64,000 nt of DNA from Heliopora coerulea (taxonomy: Eukaryota > Cnidaria > Anthozoa > Scleralcyonacea > Helioporidae): the NCBI GenBank assembly GCA_030142905.1, contig JASJOG010000051.1:1352501-1416500 (forward strand). Reading direction: 5' to 3'. Position 1 is the stretch's first letter, and the number at the start of each line of letters is the position of its first letter. Positions 1 to 12,824 of this stretch are shown piece by piece. The notes beneath the pieces were generated by a model. The model did no database searches, was not told where the DNA came from, and was given only the letters and a program-made list of their open reading frames with translations. The position numbers were made by a program, and so were the translations under genes.

Positions 1-239
1 CGGAGTAAGCATCTCTGATCGATCGTAATTGATCTGGACTACTACACTTCCGTTGTAGATGCAAACCGGACGAAACTTGGATCGATCTAAGATCGACCTT
101 CTGTGAACGATCTCAAAGCGATCGGCATTCGAAAATCACAATCATTTTCATTGAAGTTTGATATCGTTATGGGTTATGACTGAAAAGGTACCCACTGGGA
201 CGACACCCCTTTTGAAGACCTTCCTCTTCTGTCGGTACT

Positions 240-710
240 TTATTTTTTTACGCCCACTTCAAGATGGCGGGTACTTACCGTGGTCCGTGAGACCTGAGAA
301 CTATTCGCGCTAGCGTTATATTATAATTCAACATGTCCTCGCTCCGAAGATCATTGAACTGCCTAAGATTCGGTTAGGATTACAGTTAGGGCTAGGATAA
401 GGATTGGCGTAAGGGTTAGGGTTGGGTTAGGGTTGGGTTAGGGTTGGGTTAGGATTGGGGTTAGGATTAGCTCCAATCCTAATTCTAACCCAAAAATCAA
501 ACCTTACTCGTAATCCTAGCCCTAGCCCTAGCCCTAGCCCTAACCCTAACCCTAACCCTAACCTTAACGCTAACCCTAGTCCTAACCTGAATCTTAGGTG
601 AGAGGACATGTTGAAGTGTAATATGACGCAAACGCGAATAGTTCTCAGGCTCTCATGGTAAGTATCCGCCATCTTGAAGTGGGCGTTAAAAAAACCCCTC
701 TTGTGGCTAG
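240..710. repeat. Foldback element with telomere-like core
   Basis: Left arm about 240-395 and right arm about 572-710 are inverted copies (GCCCACTTCAAGATGGCGG and its complement; AACATGTCCTC and its complement). Between them lie TTAGGG-like repeats (about 410-470) and CCCTAA-like repeats (about 515-575) facing each other. It is probably a non-autonomous DNA transposon whose interior expanded as telomere-like hexamers. Both flanks continue as ordinary sequence. Confidence 0.7.
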
Positions 711-1496
711 TGGCCCTTTCCCCTCCCAAACGAGTAAACATACAAAGATTTCAAAGGGAACAGAACAAAGTTTCTACGAGACTAAGTATTTTTGTACTTC
801 CTTTGTTCGGCTTTCATGGGGCTTACTATCGTTCTCAACTTACTGTAGACCCGTGTGATGTCTGTTTCAACGTAACGCTATTTTTTAAATAATTTCTTTT
901 CAATTTTTTCTGAACCATAAGTGTTTTTCTTAGTCAAATCAACGTTCTTATAGTTCATAGTATCTTCACCCCATTCAAAACGGCTGGACATTTTACATTG
1001 GTCATTGCTTCCCCTCTTTTCACCATTAAAATCTCGTTCAAACATCAATGTTCTCCCCGATTAGTTCATGCTACAGACAAGCCGACCTCTAGCATCATTT
1101 CAGTGGTGTGGCCAAGGGGGTGGCCTGGAGGATTGCCTGTGCCCTCCATTTCATTGGACTGGTAAAGAAATTGCCTGAGATATTACACAGTACATCTTAG
1201 ATTGCCTCCAATCAGTATCTGGGGGCCTAAAGTTCAAAATTTAACCAGTAAGTTTACTCCTAGGGCCAAAATTCTGTGTACACGTGCCTTGAGTTTCCAC
1301 AAGGTCTCCCCAAAAATGTAGTTCTGACCATTCTACTGCATCATTTACGTTCACAGAATAGATCGATCTGAGTGAAATCGACCTGAGACCACCTCATAAT
1401 CGGACTAGCTCAGATAAATTTGACGCCAAATGCTATTAGACCGCTCAGGCAGAACTTGCTTCGCCTTCGATCGACCTCAAGTACAGTGAGAACCAA
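706..1496. other. Intergenic, no gene seen
   Basis: No exon or known repeat recognised. Short frames at 655-892 run out of the foldback arm and are not coding. Confidence 0.5.
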
Positions 1497-1890
1497 CCCT
1501 CAAGGGGTTGGTTACATGGGAAAATTTCAGCCCGGCAGACCGGGTTGAAAAAAACTCGGATTGCGTGAGATATTTCAGCCCGGGTTGAAACTGAAATCGG
1601 AAGTGAACCCAGGCAGAACTTTCTCTGTGGCGTTTATTGTTTAGGCAATTTGCATCTTTTCACGTGTATCAATCGTCTTCACCCCGGTCCGAAATTTTTT
1701 CGTGCGATTACATGAGAGTTTCAGGCCGATCAACCGGGTTGAAATTTTCAGCCCAGTTTGAAACCTTCTTCATGTAATTGCAAGCTCCGTTTTTCAAGTA
1801 TTTAATCGGAAAGCCGGGCTGAAATCTCAGCCCGGATAATCAGGCTGGAATGTGAGCTGTGCTGAAAATCTTCATGTAATCGGCCTCTAA
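1497..1890. mobile_element. MITE rich in TTTCAGCCCGG inverted motifs, copy 1
   Basis: About 390 bp with ends related to AGAGGCYGATTACAYG and many internal TTTCAGCCCGG / CCGGGYTGAAA motifs. It is collinear with 24005-24360 (shared ACTGAAATCGGAAGTGAACC). No coding capacity. Confidence 0.65.
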
Positions 1891-4054
1891 GGGTGAACGG
1901 CCTTACAAAAAGTTTAACTACCAGTATTTTTCCTTTATCAGTACTTCTTCCCCGCCCTCAACAAATCTGTAATGGCTGATACTGGGCCGTGAGTGATTTG
2001 AATTGACGGGTCTAATATTTGTGACGACTGCAAGAACGCTGCAACACTGTCCTGCTTCTCGGGGGCTGATTACTGAGACCGGTACGAAGTCAGAACGACA
2101 AGAATTGGGATCACTCTTACATGAGACCAGTTCGAAAAATAAGCTCGGAGCGGTCTCACATATTTCAGGTGTTGGACCAACAAGAATGAGTTCAGACCGG
2201 TTCGAACACGGTCAGGTAAGGCATTTTCTTCATGACAACGCGAAATCTCTCCAGACGAAGGATTGATGTGACTAAAAAGAAAAGCATTGTTGCTGGGAAT
2301 TAACGAAACCTCGGAGTGCGGTCAGTAGTATTTGCAAGAGCATGGCTTTAGTTAAACACCACAGAAAATTTTCACTTTGGTGGTGGTTTGAATTCGTGCC
2401 GATCTATTGTAAACACCTCCTTATCCTTGCAGTGTGTATCATCTTCGTAGCATGTATGTAGAATTCCCGTGGGTAGAACTTTCTTTCATGAACTGGAACG
2501 CGTTGCTTTTACGGAACATTTAAAAAAGCTATGAAGCGCGTCTGAGAATTATTGCAGAAATAGAGAGTGAGGGTGAGACAGCTTCTTCCTGTGAAACCAT
2601 CTCACCAAAAGAAAGGAAAATTAAAGCAACAATTTAGACTTTTCCAGAGACATCTTGGCCAGAAACAATATTTCTAGTTTGTGTTTACGGTTTCATATGG
2701 GCAGGCGAGAATGACACGCAAAATATCGCGTGAACACTAAGTATTCTTTCACGTTCAGTACAAGTGAAACTAATATACTCAAAACACTTATGTGTAGAGG
2801 GATCTCAATTGGCCATCCATTTGCGTATAGATTTTATTCAGGACAACTCTAATTTTCCCAACGAAAGAAAAGATAGACTGCTTCCCTTTCAAAAGTGAAA
2901 CGCCCCATACTGCATGAATAGGCTTTGTTTACATGGTGCTCAAATCCTACCGTTACAGTTACGTTATCCTAAACGCGATGATGGCCGAAGATGGTAGGCT
3001 CCAGGATGCTATTTTCAGTCATTTGCTTAAAAGTTTATTCCGTTTCTCCGTGAAAATGCGTTCACGATTTTTCTTCAAAGCATATGTTAATCCTATTTTT
3101 TTCGTGATTAATTTCACACGACAAAATATATGACTAATTGTATCGTAGTTGATTTGCCAAACGATTGACACTTTCAGACTTCGTGTACACCTTATTGTAG
3201 TCCAGTTTTCAGATTTAAAACCACCTCAGCTGGTTTACATGGAATAAGTTACAACTGTTACAAATGTACATCTGATACTTAAGCAGCATGCAAGCACATA
3301 GAATAGATTTGTTCAGCGTCTATAGATGAATTAAAGCTTAGGTTGTATATTTACTAATATCGACCGAGCAATTAAACAGTCAAGTGCTACCGCAATACTA
3401 TTGAAGTAGTAACACTGTCCATCTCAAAAGCAAAAATGACATCAATATAGTCACGCAAGGTCCTCGTCAGCATTGGAACAATCCTTGGGTAGCGAAAATA
3501 ATAGTTGTTAAACATAGTTCCGATCATTGGATAAGATCAACTGAACATTCAATAGATAATGTTTTGGATATTTTGATAAATATTATATGTGAATGACATA
3601 AATAATTTTCTCTTCATCAACTATATAGGATAATATTTTAAGGATATGAAACCAGTATTTTCCCCGTTGGTTAATGAAACTAAAAATCAATAAAACGATA
3701 AAAATTTGCCAGGAGTATCCAAAATTTGTTGTTTGAAGCTTCGCGGGGAATTGTTACAATAATCTAGTTTTTTCCAATACAGCAAGCCCTCATGCATGAA
3801 ATGGATTATCTGTTGAGAAGAAGAAGTTAGCGGAACCCTTTTTGTATGATTCATCGGATTCTGTGGTGAATCTGAGAGTCTGTCAAACAGAGAACAATCA
3901 CGCCGAAATGCTAACAATTAAACGACGCTTATCATTATAAGCTTTACAAATATAAGTTACAAAAACCATACAAACACCAAATCTCGATTTGTAATTTCAA
4001 ACATAGTATGAACAATGCACACGATCATTGCTTGTACCTTGTTGACTGTTGACT
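1891..4054. other. Intergenic, no gene seen
   Basis: AT-rich; only short frames without recognisable domains. Nothing supported. Confidence 0.5.
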
Positions 4055-4128
4055 ATGTCCAACACTGGAGAGGCCCAGACGACGTCCCGAGAGTACCAGT
4101 CGAAACTGCAACAGGAATTAGAACAAGT
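4055..4128 (+). CDS. Orphan first-exon candidate
   Basis: ATG followed by 24 open codons (MSNTGEAQTTSREYQSKLQQ...), hydrophilic and helix-prone, ending at a consensus donor GTAAGT with two nucleotides of a split codon. Base composition is more coding-like than its surroundings. No downstream exon was found, so this may be the remnant of a gene whose other exons are lost or far away, or chance. Confidence 0.3.
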
Positions 4129-5927
4129 GTAAGTATCGACAATCTCCCCTCAATTGCTACCTAAACGTGTAAATTAGTTAAGGACTTGTCAAATCTTGAC
4201 TTGGGACTGCAGTAGAATATCAAGCTGCGAGCTTAGTGGTTATAATCTCTAACATACGTCACATGCATGGAGCAGCAAATTAATGTTTTAAGGTCGCAAA
4301 ATTTAATCCATTTCTAATCACTAGCTGTTATAATCGGCTACGTCTTAAAAATTATACACGTGGCCGAAAGGATATGGTCTATATAAAGAAAGTCTACAAT
4401 AAGCTGATGAAACGATAGCCATTTCACTTTGTGTCTGTTAAATCGTCTGCCCTTAACAGATAAAAGTGTCTAATGTTAGCCAAAGTAAAACAATCAGGCG
4501 TTAGCCAGCGTAAAATCATCAAAGCCTGATTCGACCAGGAGAGTGAAAATCTCATTATGTGGTGTATCAGATCTCAATTTCTCTAAAACAAAGATGAAAC
4601 TAAAACCAACCAGCAAAGTAAAGAAAACGAAAGGCCGAAAAGTGACAACATGAGAATTGAATGTGAGAAAAAGTAAACAAGACGAGTAACCAGATGACGA
4701 TATTTCGGCATTCTTAAAGTCATTTTAATGAGACATGTTTTGAATAACTGTTCATCAATATAATTCATACACGCCTTGTATTCCTGCGCCTACTTCTTTG
4801 ACACAGAAGAAAAGCGCTACAATTTAAGCGTATAGGGCAGGGAGGTAGCCAGCTATGTTTTAAACAATTATACACCCATTACAAGTGGTGACCCCTTTAC
4901 ATGTGCAAATAAACGATTCGCCATACAGACAACCATGTACACAGCACTTCGTACACGCAAATGGAGATTATAAACCATTTGTCTTTCATAATATGGCGTC
5001 AGCACTTGTCACCGCACATAAACTGCTGAAATCACTGTTAATTCTTCATACATTCCACGCTCTTTTGTTCCAATCTCCATTTTATGATGTTCGCTTTTTT
5101 GTATTACATGTAGATTTTTGTAAAGAATAATGCCCAACAAAATCATACCATTATACTTCAACATGCCGCTGTCGAATTCGCCCCTACTATATTTAAATAA
5201 AATAAGTGTTGTCAAATCCTGGCTACGTCCTTGTAGGGATTTCATCATGAATGAATTTCAGAATACCTAACCGTGCTGACATTTAAGAAAATCAGTCCTC
5301 GAAAAAATGTTACCCATGTAATTAACTGATAATTTGTCTAATGGAATTGTCCGTTAACCCTGACTGAGGTTCCCACGCAAGTGTCGGCTCCTATTTTTCA
5401 GAAGCAGGTTTTTCAGAAGTAGTAGCTGTAGTGCCAGTGGCAAGTGGCTTCACTCCACAGTTTCACCTTTGACATCCAGTGAACATTTTGATGCTTTCTC
5501 CATGCTCAGAGTATGTCAGCTGAAACCGTTTAATCGGATCATTTCACCAGTGTCAAGCAATCCCGAAACAAGATTGCATGAAATCGTCGGGAAACTACTC
5601 ACTGTGCCCTCATTACGGTATGACAAATCGTGTTAGTTTAACATGTTGAATGGTAGTTAACTTTCTTGACCATCCAAGCACATTCAACATTGTGTAACCA
5701 CGGTAAACGATGGCTAGGAATAATACTTCCGTAAACAAAGTCTTGACTGCCCACATTGTAATGCAAGGCTCCAAATCAAGATTCAATATTTCAAGAAATA
5801 TCAACCGTATATTGAAATCACTTGAACGGAGGATGGCTTAAGCAGTTTAACGTGTTGTTAAATAGGTTAATTCTTCATGGAGCAGTTCAGTCACAAGTAT
5901 AGGCACAAGAATAACTGGAAGCATTAA
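4129..5927. other. No gene seen
   Basis: AT-rich; no second exon for 4055-4128 recognised. Nothing supported. Confidence 0.45.
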
Positions 5928-6047
5928 GGCCCAATTCAAACGTCGAACTTTTCATGTGCCAAACCAAATGCAAATCAGTTTGGACAAAGAATCTTGCTCA
6001 TTAACATTAGATTCGGCACATGAAAAGCTCGACGTTTGAACTGGGCC
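5928..6047. mobile_element. 120-bp PIF/Harbinger-type MITE
   Basis: Terminal inverted repeats of about 36 bp (GGCCCAATTCAAACGTCGA at the left end, complement at right) with TAA directly on both sides, the 3-bp target duplication typical of PIF/Harbinger. Confidence 0.8.
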
Positions 6048-6734
6048 TAAGCTTCGTATATATGCTGTCTTCCTTGCGTTACAATGTTTCCGCTTGAAAG
6101 ATTTAGATTGATCTTTGTTAACAAAATTGTTCTGACAATGTCAAATTCACCTTATGGATTTGAGCGTTCACAGTACAGGTTAATCGGGGCTATGTACTGC
6201 TTCCTTTTCATTCAAGAGTAAAATCAAGGAAGCAAATAAGAAAAGAAAAAAAATTTCAACATTCGATTAATTTTGGTGCCAGATATTTTTTGATTGAAGA
6301 GTTGCTGTCAAAAAAGAAAGCTAGAAAAAGTGCGTGATCTCATTAGGAAATTACTCCTTCTTGAATGGCTCTCGAGTCAGTCCGAGTCCAGCAGTTTTCA
6401 AGATGAACGGAATCAGATCGATCTCAGATTGGTTTGGCTATGTTCGACCGATCACACTAGGCAGTATTTTGCTTAAATTTAATGATCTCATGTCGAGCTA
6501 AGATTATTCTATTTCACAAGATTGACCAGCCATACAATTTGTTTTTCTATGGTCCATTTCGTTACCCTAGCCCAAACGTAAGATTTAGATTTCTTCATGA
6601 GCTTAAGTTACCGGGTTTACAAGTAAAACCTTGGCCAAAAAAGAATACAAATACTTTGTTTGAATTTGCCTACCGTTCGACCATCAACTTTTATCAGCAA
6701 ACATTGACTTTTAGTCTATCTTCGACTGGCAGAG

Positions 6735-6885
6735 TAATATACTTTAGGATCCAACCGGGAGCATTTGCGAAAAATGTAATTTCCACGACTCTAGCTGGAA
6801 AACGATCAACCGACAATGGGAATCTAGATGCAGTGCTCTGCCAACTCAGCTACGAAGGCCAAATGCCTTTGTTGCCGTGAGCATA
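6735..6885 (-). repeat. Degenerate tRNA-derived SINE (family B)
   Basis: The minus strand carries a decayed tRNA-like head (TAGCTGAGTTGGCAGAGCAC) and the TTTTTCGCAAATGC...CCGGTTGG body that matches the better copy at 23140-23366. Confidence 0.5.
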
Positions 6886-7169
6886 TAAAAGTAGTAATAG
6901 ATGTATTACCAGATTGAGAAAAGATTTTTTTGCAAAATTTGTGGGAGAACATGTCATGGTAAAGGCTACGCAGAATAGTTAAGGAGCTAAACTAGTTGAG
7001 TGACTATAAGTTATATTAATATCCGCAATATTTACGGTTGGCAACAAGCATAAAAGTGTAAATAACTAACACCACACATAAGAAGATTTCAAAGGTACCC
7101 GATGAAGACTCTACTTTATAGTACATTTATTCATAGGACTGTAGAATATTAAAGTCTGTATTTATATTT

Positions 7170-7173
<4 letters not shown>

Positions 7174-7216
<43 letters not shown>
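7174..7216 (+). repeat. (AT)n microsatellite
   Basis: Uninterrupted AT dinucleotides for more than 40 bp. Confidence 0.95.
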
Positions 7217-7218
<2 letters not shown>

Positions 7219-7329
7219 CGAGGTCTGTACTTATGTAGAGGATAATACCTAATAAATGACGTGTATATTAAAGAAATATTTGGCATATGCACTCGATCAA
7301 AGCAACTGGAGTCTATACTAAGTGAAAGT

Positions 7330-7440
7330 AAATTTTCGAGTGTCAGAATGATGTACTTTACGACTCAACCGGATCTATTGCGAAAGAATGCATCTCTTGA
7401 GCCCTAGTCTCCATGGGAATCAAACTCGCAGCAAAGTATA
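7330..7440 (-). repeat. Fragment of SINE family B
   Basis: Shares the CGACTCAACCGGATCTATTGCG and AAGAATGCATC blocks with the SINE bodies at 6735 and 23220; the tRNA-like head is mostly lost. Confidence 0.4.
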
Positions 7441-7805
7441 TCCTTTTTCACACTCAAGCAAGCATCTACCTTCATCATGCCGAGACTCGAAACAGGTATG
7501 AAAGGTATTCTTTGATTTGCATCGACATGCGCTTTCGTTTGGCTTAAGCCTCAATGCAAGTTACCTGATGTTGATGTATATGACTACGTTGAGCTGCAAC
7601 GTCTAAAGATGTACGTTTGTGCTATGCTCGCATTATCTGGCTCACAAGTAAGTTTTAGCTCACTCAAAAGTGCTCATACTTAAGATACCAAGTGTCATAG
7701 GGATAGAGTAAGCTGAATGTTTTACTCGAGCTTTCCATCTATATATGTTTCCTCAGGCATCAAATGTAGATGTCGCGTGCAGCGAGATGTAATTGCATAT
7801 CACTA

Positions 7806-8980
7806 ACAGATATTCATCAACGAAGTCTTATATCGTCAATTTTAGTAACCGGAAAAATGGAATTCTTTCAATATCTGTATTAAAAATTGTCTAGCATGCA
7901 TACATTCACCAGCACAAACACACTCTCCTTACCATTTTTGAAAGAGTGCATAGTTACCCATGACATTTATTATATTAGGTCGCACGTAAAAAAACAGGGC
8001 ATCGCATTTTTTTTCGGGGTTGGAGGGTTATCCGAATATCAGTTCCAAAACTCTGATGAAGTCGTTTCAAAATTTAGTCGAACATCGCCAAAGCTTACGC
8101 ATATTGAACAGATTTGATCAAACAGTGTGAGTGATGGAAGTTGTAACTCTTTTCAACGATCCTTTTCAAACTATAAGTGTGGAAAAATATTGCATAGTTC
8201 AACCATTCTTTTCTGGCTGCTGTTGACAGATGTTGGAAATAGACTGGTTGTCAATGAAGATGAGTAGGCGTGCAAGATCAATCGGCGCCAAATGCATCGA
8301 AACGTGTTTTGCTTCAGGCTTTTTCCATTAATAAATCCGGATTAGTTTTTCGGCAATGCTGAAAGATATCGAACGAAGTGTAGAAGCAGTATGTGAGATC
8401 TGAAGTTACAAAACTAGGACAAGAAAGAAGGGCGGTGCTCTTAATACACAACGCCATGGTTAGTAAAATCTTAAATGTAAAACGAAGTGGATCGTTCCTC
8501 TTTTGTCACTGACTGGTCACGCGTACCGTAGTACAAAATCTGCTCAACGCAATGACAAAAGGACTGCAACTAAGCAATGTCAACCATTATTACGGGGGTG
8601 TTACTAAGGCACCACGAAACTTTTGTCATGTAATTAAGTTGTCATTTGGGGAATTTCTCAGTGAGCCCTCGGTGAAATCACATGCCAGTTAAACGGGCTA
8701 AAATTTAACTTCGCGTTGAAATTCTTCATGTAATCAGCTCCTTAACGACACTATTCCGTTCTTGATCAAGGAGACTTTACCACCATCTTTTAAGTTCCAA
8801 CGAGTTTTTCAAAGGAATGTCTTTGTTCATATTCAACCCTATTAGAACGAGTATTTCGCTTTTAATATGTAAACGAGGTGTTGTAGGTGAACTGTTTTAA
8901 AACATGAGCTGGTACTGTAGACTGAACATATTCGATATTCAAGAATCGCAGGCGACTTCAAGAGATCTTTGATCATACAG
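7806..8980 (+). repeat. Segment duplicated at 15215-16460, copy 1
   Basis: The left end (7806-7960) matches 15215-15345 (GTCAATTTTAGTAACCGGAA, then CCATTTTTGAAAG) and the right end (8866-8980) matches 16340-16460 (CTGTTTTAAAACATGAGCTGG). The middles differ. A decayed CATGTAAT-type MITE lies near 8620-8745. Confidence 0.5.
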
Positions 8981-9063
8981 TTAGTTGAGTGTGAATTCGG
9001 ACATCAATTAGGCCTTTTTAATGACTAAAATGTACTATGTCTTACATATAATGTACGAAATAC

Positions 9064-9165
9064 CGTGCTATACAAAACCATATAATACAATACCATATAA
9101 TACAATATCGTATAATACAATACCGTATAATACAATACCATATAATACAACATATACATATATAA
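9064..9165 (+). repeat. 15-bp minisatellite (CATATAATACAATAC)n
   Basis: Units CATATAATACAATAC, CGTATAATACAATAC and so on in a row, followed by more TATA-rich sequence to about 9290. The frames on both strands here are repeat artefacts. Confidence 0.85.
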
Positions 9166-9689
9166 ACACAATATACATAAATAAATATAATATGTACATA
9201 ATATACCGCAGTATAAAATACATATATTTTATACAGTGTATATTATGCATATATACTTTATTTATTTATCTATACTATGTTTATATATGTACCACGTCAT
9301 CTAGGCTCTGTTACACCATGCAAACTCTTCTGCAACTTAATTCGCAAATTTTGAGACGTTGTAAGAGTAACTGCATCGCTTAACGTTGCCTGGAATCAAT
9401 CATGCACCAAGTCTCGCAACATTTTTGCGGCAGTAAGCGCTGCAGGAGGTACAACCAAGTTCTTTTTCGTCACCGTTGCGGCGGTGCAGCAACGAATTTT
9501 TCAGACTTTGCACAATGTAACGTCCTTCGTGACTAGATAACCCTTGTGTACACGTTTAATTCAACTTGTTTTTTTAGTTCCGTTACCCTAGTTCAAAATA
9601 AAGATTTAAATCGCTTTTGTACTGAATTAGTATCCCATTTCACGTATAAAATTTCGTTTGTTTTGTGCTGTACAAAGCAAAATCCAAAA

Positions 9690-10260
9690 TTCTAAGCGGG
9701 AAAAATTTTCTTGTTTCAAGCAATAGATTACTTTTAATAAGAAATAAAGTTAATTTTTTCTTAACAAAATTAATAGTTTACTCAAAACAAGAATAAAGTT
9801 ACTTTCTAAGAAAAGTCATATGGCCATAGAATTACTTGAAATAAGAAATCAAGTAAACTTTTTCTTACCAGAAATAATAATTTACTTAAAACAAGGATAT
9901 ATTTACTTGACCAAGAAAAGTTCTTGGTCATAGGATTACTTGAAACAAGAAATCAAGTAAATTTTTCCTTTGTAAAAATAGTAATTAACTTAAAACTAAA
10001 ATATATTAATACTCTCACTATCCGGACTAGTAGAGCTTTACTTGTTTTATGTAATATTATTCTTGAGGCTAGAAATTTTTTTCCTAACAGAAGAGCTAAA
10101 AATTCTTGTATCAAGTACTTTTTTGTTTGTTGAGCAAAATATTCTTGGTAACAATTTTTAGTAAGCAAAAACTCCCTCACTATACGGACTAGTAAAATTT
10201 TACTTGTTTTAAGTAGTATTCTACTTGAAACAAGTAATTAATTTCTTAAAATAAGGATTG
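9690..10260 (+). repeat. Tandem repeats rich in TACTTGAAACAAG
   Basis: About 120-bp units from 9725 to 9990 (GATTACTTGAAAYAAGAAAT shared), then a roughly 160-bp pair at 10008 and 10170 (TCACTATMCGGACTAGTA). Very AT-rich. Confidence 0.6.
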
Positions 10261-10741
10261 AGAAATTTGCTGTGTACATCACTCTTACGATTTACCTTGG
10301 GTTTGTGTTTATGCAACCCACATTCACATGTAGGACTTAAGGAGTGTTTACGTGAATATGGACTGAGTTTAATTCCGGACTGAAAACGAATTCAAACCTC
10401 GCGTTTACATAGGAATTGTGTCCCAGAGTCGAACAGCGTGCGAAGTCAGAAACCTCAAGATGGCGATCAATTACTTTGGAGTAGATATGTTTTTTTTTTG
10501 GGGTTTTTTTCGAGTTGCAATTGGTTCCGGCACAGTTCTAACATCGAAACTTTATTGGTGCCTCACTCCATTCCTTTCCACAACTTTTGTTATTTGAAAG
10601 TTTTGAAGTCTGCTGAAAACCGGTCCCATTTCCGTCGCTCGTTCATCGAGGTTTTAGTGGACTTTGCAGCCATATTGTCGCCTGTAAATGTCAAAAGTAC
10701 TCATACGTTATTCGTTGCAAATCTCCAAGTCACATTTTCCA

Positions 10742-10966
10742 ATCGGGAGTGAAAGCTCTGAGCGCCTTTACATGACGCCGGAATGAAATTTCAAACCCGA
10801 ATGAAATTTAATTCCGGAATGTGAATCGGAATGAACCCAATTCGGAGTGAGTTAAAATCTCAGTCGGGATTCATGTAGACAGCCAAAGAAATTTTAACAC
10901 AACCGGTATAACTTCAATCCTGAATAAAGCGCAATCTGAGATCATGTAAACAGCGCCTAAAGCCCT
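10742..10966. mobile_element. MITE with GCGCC...TTTACATGA ends
   Basis: Begins GAGCGCCTTTACATGA and ends TCATGTAAACAGCGCCT, inverted. Internal GGAATGAAATTT motifs repeat. A related decayed piece lies at 10340-10415. Confidence 0.5.
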
Positions 10967-12429
10967 AAACTGCGTTTTGTGCTTACTTTACTGCAGTTCA
11001 CACCTAAGATTCAGCTTGTTTTTGGGCTTACCTTGCCGTGATTTACACCTAAGATTAACCCTGGTCATGTGGTTAAGTCATCCTGGTACACACCTAATGT
11101 TTAGCTTTTTGGTTTTTAGATTACGCTGGTTTCTACGTAAGATTCATCCTGGTTTTGAAAGAAAGTTATACTGGTTCACACCTAGTGTTTATCTTTTTCG
11201 TTTTTACATCACCCCAGTTCCCACGTAGGATTTATCATGGTTTTAAAAGTAAGTTATGCTGGTTCACACCTAATGTTTACTTTACTGGTTTTCACATTTC
11301 CTTGATTCACAGGTAGACTTATCCTGGTTTTGTGGTTAGGTTATCCTGGTTCGCACCTAATATTTACCCTACCGCTGTTTACATTACCCTGGTTAACACG
11401 TAAGAGTCAGCTTCCATTTATGTTTATATTACTGTGGTTCACACGTAAGATTAAACTTGTTTTTGCGCTTACGTTTACTTATTTAATCTTCATCTTTACA
11501 CACGGTGACCTGTCAGCCAGTCGTGAATAACACTGAAGTACAAAACAAAGGGTGTTTATCGTAAAACGTGGTATTCTTATTACAACAAATTCAAGCGTAG
11601 GATTTGTCGTAGTTCAGCGTTTACCTTACCAATGTTCATATGTAAGACTAAGCTGCTTTTGGTCCATCTTATGTTTGTTCGGTGCTGAAATTTATTTTGG
11701 TTTTGTGCGTACATGGCTCTTGTTCACACCTGAGGACCCAGTGCCTTTCAAGAAGGCTTTTTTTTCAGGAACAAGATTCGGCCCAGTTGGCTTTCCTTTT
11801 CGACCCAGAAAAACGAATATGAAAGTTGAACATTTTCAACTTGTTCATCTCTTTCTGAAGGGAAAATTTTTTATGTCCGGGGAATATTTTCATGAGTTGA
11901 TATGGGCTTAACCATTTAGCTACATTATCCTGGTTAACACCATAGATTTAGATTATTTCTGCGTTTACCTTGGTTGCTTTTGTTTTCGCGTTCCTTTCTC
12001 TATCACTCGTAGGATTACACTGAGAATTTCAACCCAAGCAGAAGTTAGGTTGAGCTGCAATCTCGACCCACTTTCACGAAGAGATCAAGTGAAAAATTGC
12101 CTTAAGGTTACATGAAGAAAATTTCACCCGGATAAATTTTTTGAAATTTTTGTCCGGATTAACTGGTGTGAAATTCTTTTGTGGTTTCAGCCAACCAAAG
12201 TACGTTTGTGGCAACGTTAGTTACCTCGGTTCACGTGTAAGAGCTGGCTTGCTTTTGTGTTATTTTGAGCTCTTAGGCTGTTATCTTACGTTTGTGCGTA
12301 CGCTATCCTGGTGCACATGAAATAGCTGGCTTGCTTTCGTGTTATTTTGTGTTTATAGCCTCTTCTCAAACTCATTAATAATTCATGAGTATATCGTTCA
12401 ATCAGACGCGCCGAATGACACAACGTCAG

Positions 12430-12570
12430 CAAACTTGATATACCATGGAAGTACTGGGGAGAAGACTTGAGCTGGACCCATGAGGGTAGGCCCTTATTGG
12501 ACCTCTAGGGAGACCAGCTCAGACAGCTGATAGGGTTATCCAGTATAAATAAAAGCACTTTACTTTACTT
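12430..12570 (+). repeat. 3' part of SINE family C
   Basis: Shares TTGGACCTCTAGGGAGA and AGCTGATAGGGTTATCCAGT followed by TAAATAAA with the copy ending near 36118. The head is not recognisable. Confidence 0.6.
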
Positions 12571-12729
12571 TTTACTTTGACTGGAAATAATGGTTCATGT
12601 CTTTCGACTTAAAATATAATTTCACGCAATCGGTTTATTCATCGGTACACTCATCACTAATAAACTAATTTTTTGTGCCAATACACTAGTTGATTCTGAG
12701 AAGTCATTCAAAGGTCTCCAATTCGGACC

Positions 12730-12824
12730 ACTAGACCGGGTTTTCAACTACAAGGAATTCGTTCCAATCCTCGGCTTCGCCTCGGACTAGAACAAATTCC
12801 TTGTAGTTGAAAACCCGGTCTAGT
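12730..12824. repeat. Near-perfect palindrome, 35-bp arms
   Basis: Arms 12730-12764 and 12790-12824 match at 34 of 35 positions (ACTAGACCGGGTTTTCAACT). The loop holds a smaller hairpin, CCTCGGCTTCGCCTCGG. It is probably a foldback MITE. Confidence 0.85.

Noticed and set aside
360..580. Chromosome end
   Set aside because: Telomere-like hexamers are short, occur in both orientations and are flanked by ordinary sequence on both sides.
427..741. Gly/Leu/Arg-repeat frame on the minus strand
   Set aside because: Translation of telomere-like hexamers.
6482..6880. 132-codon frame
   Set aside because: Its second half is a decayed SINE and the first half has no domain.
9021..9383. Tyr/Asn/Thr-repeat frames on both strands
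   Set aside because: Translation of a minisatellite.
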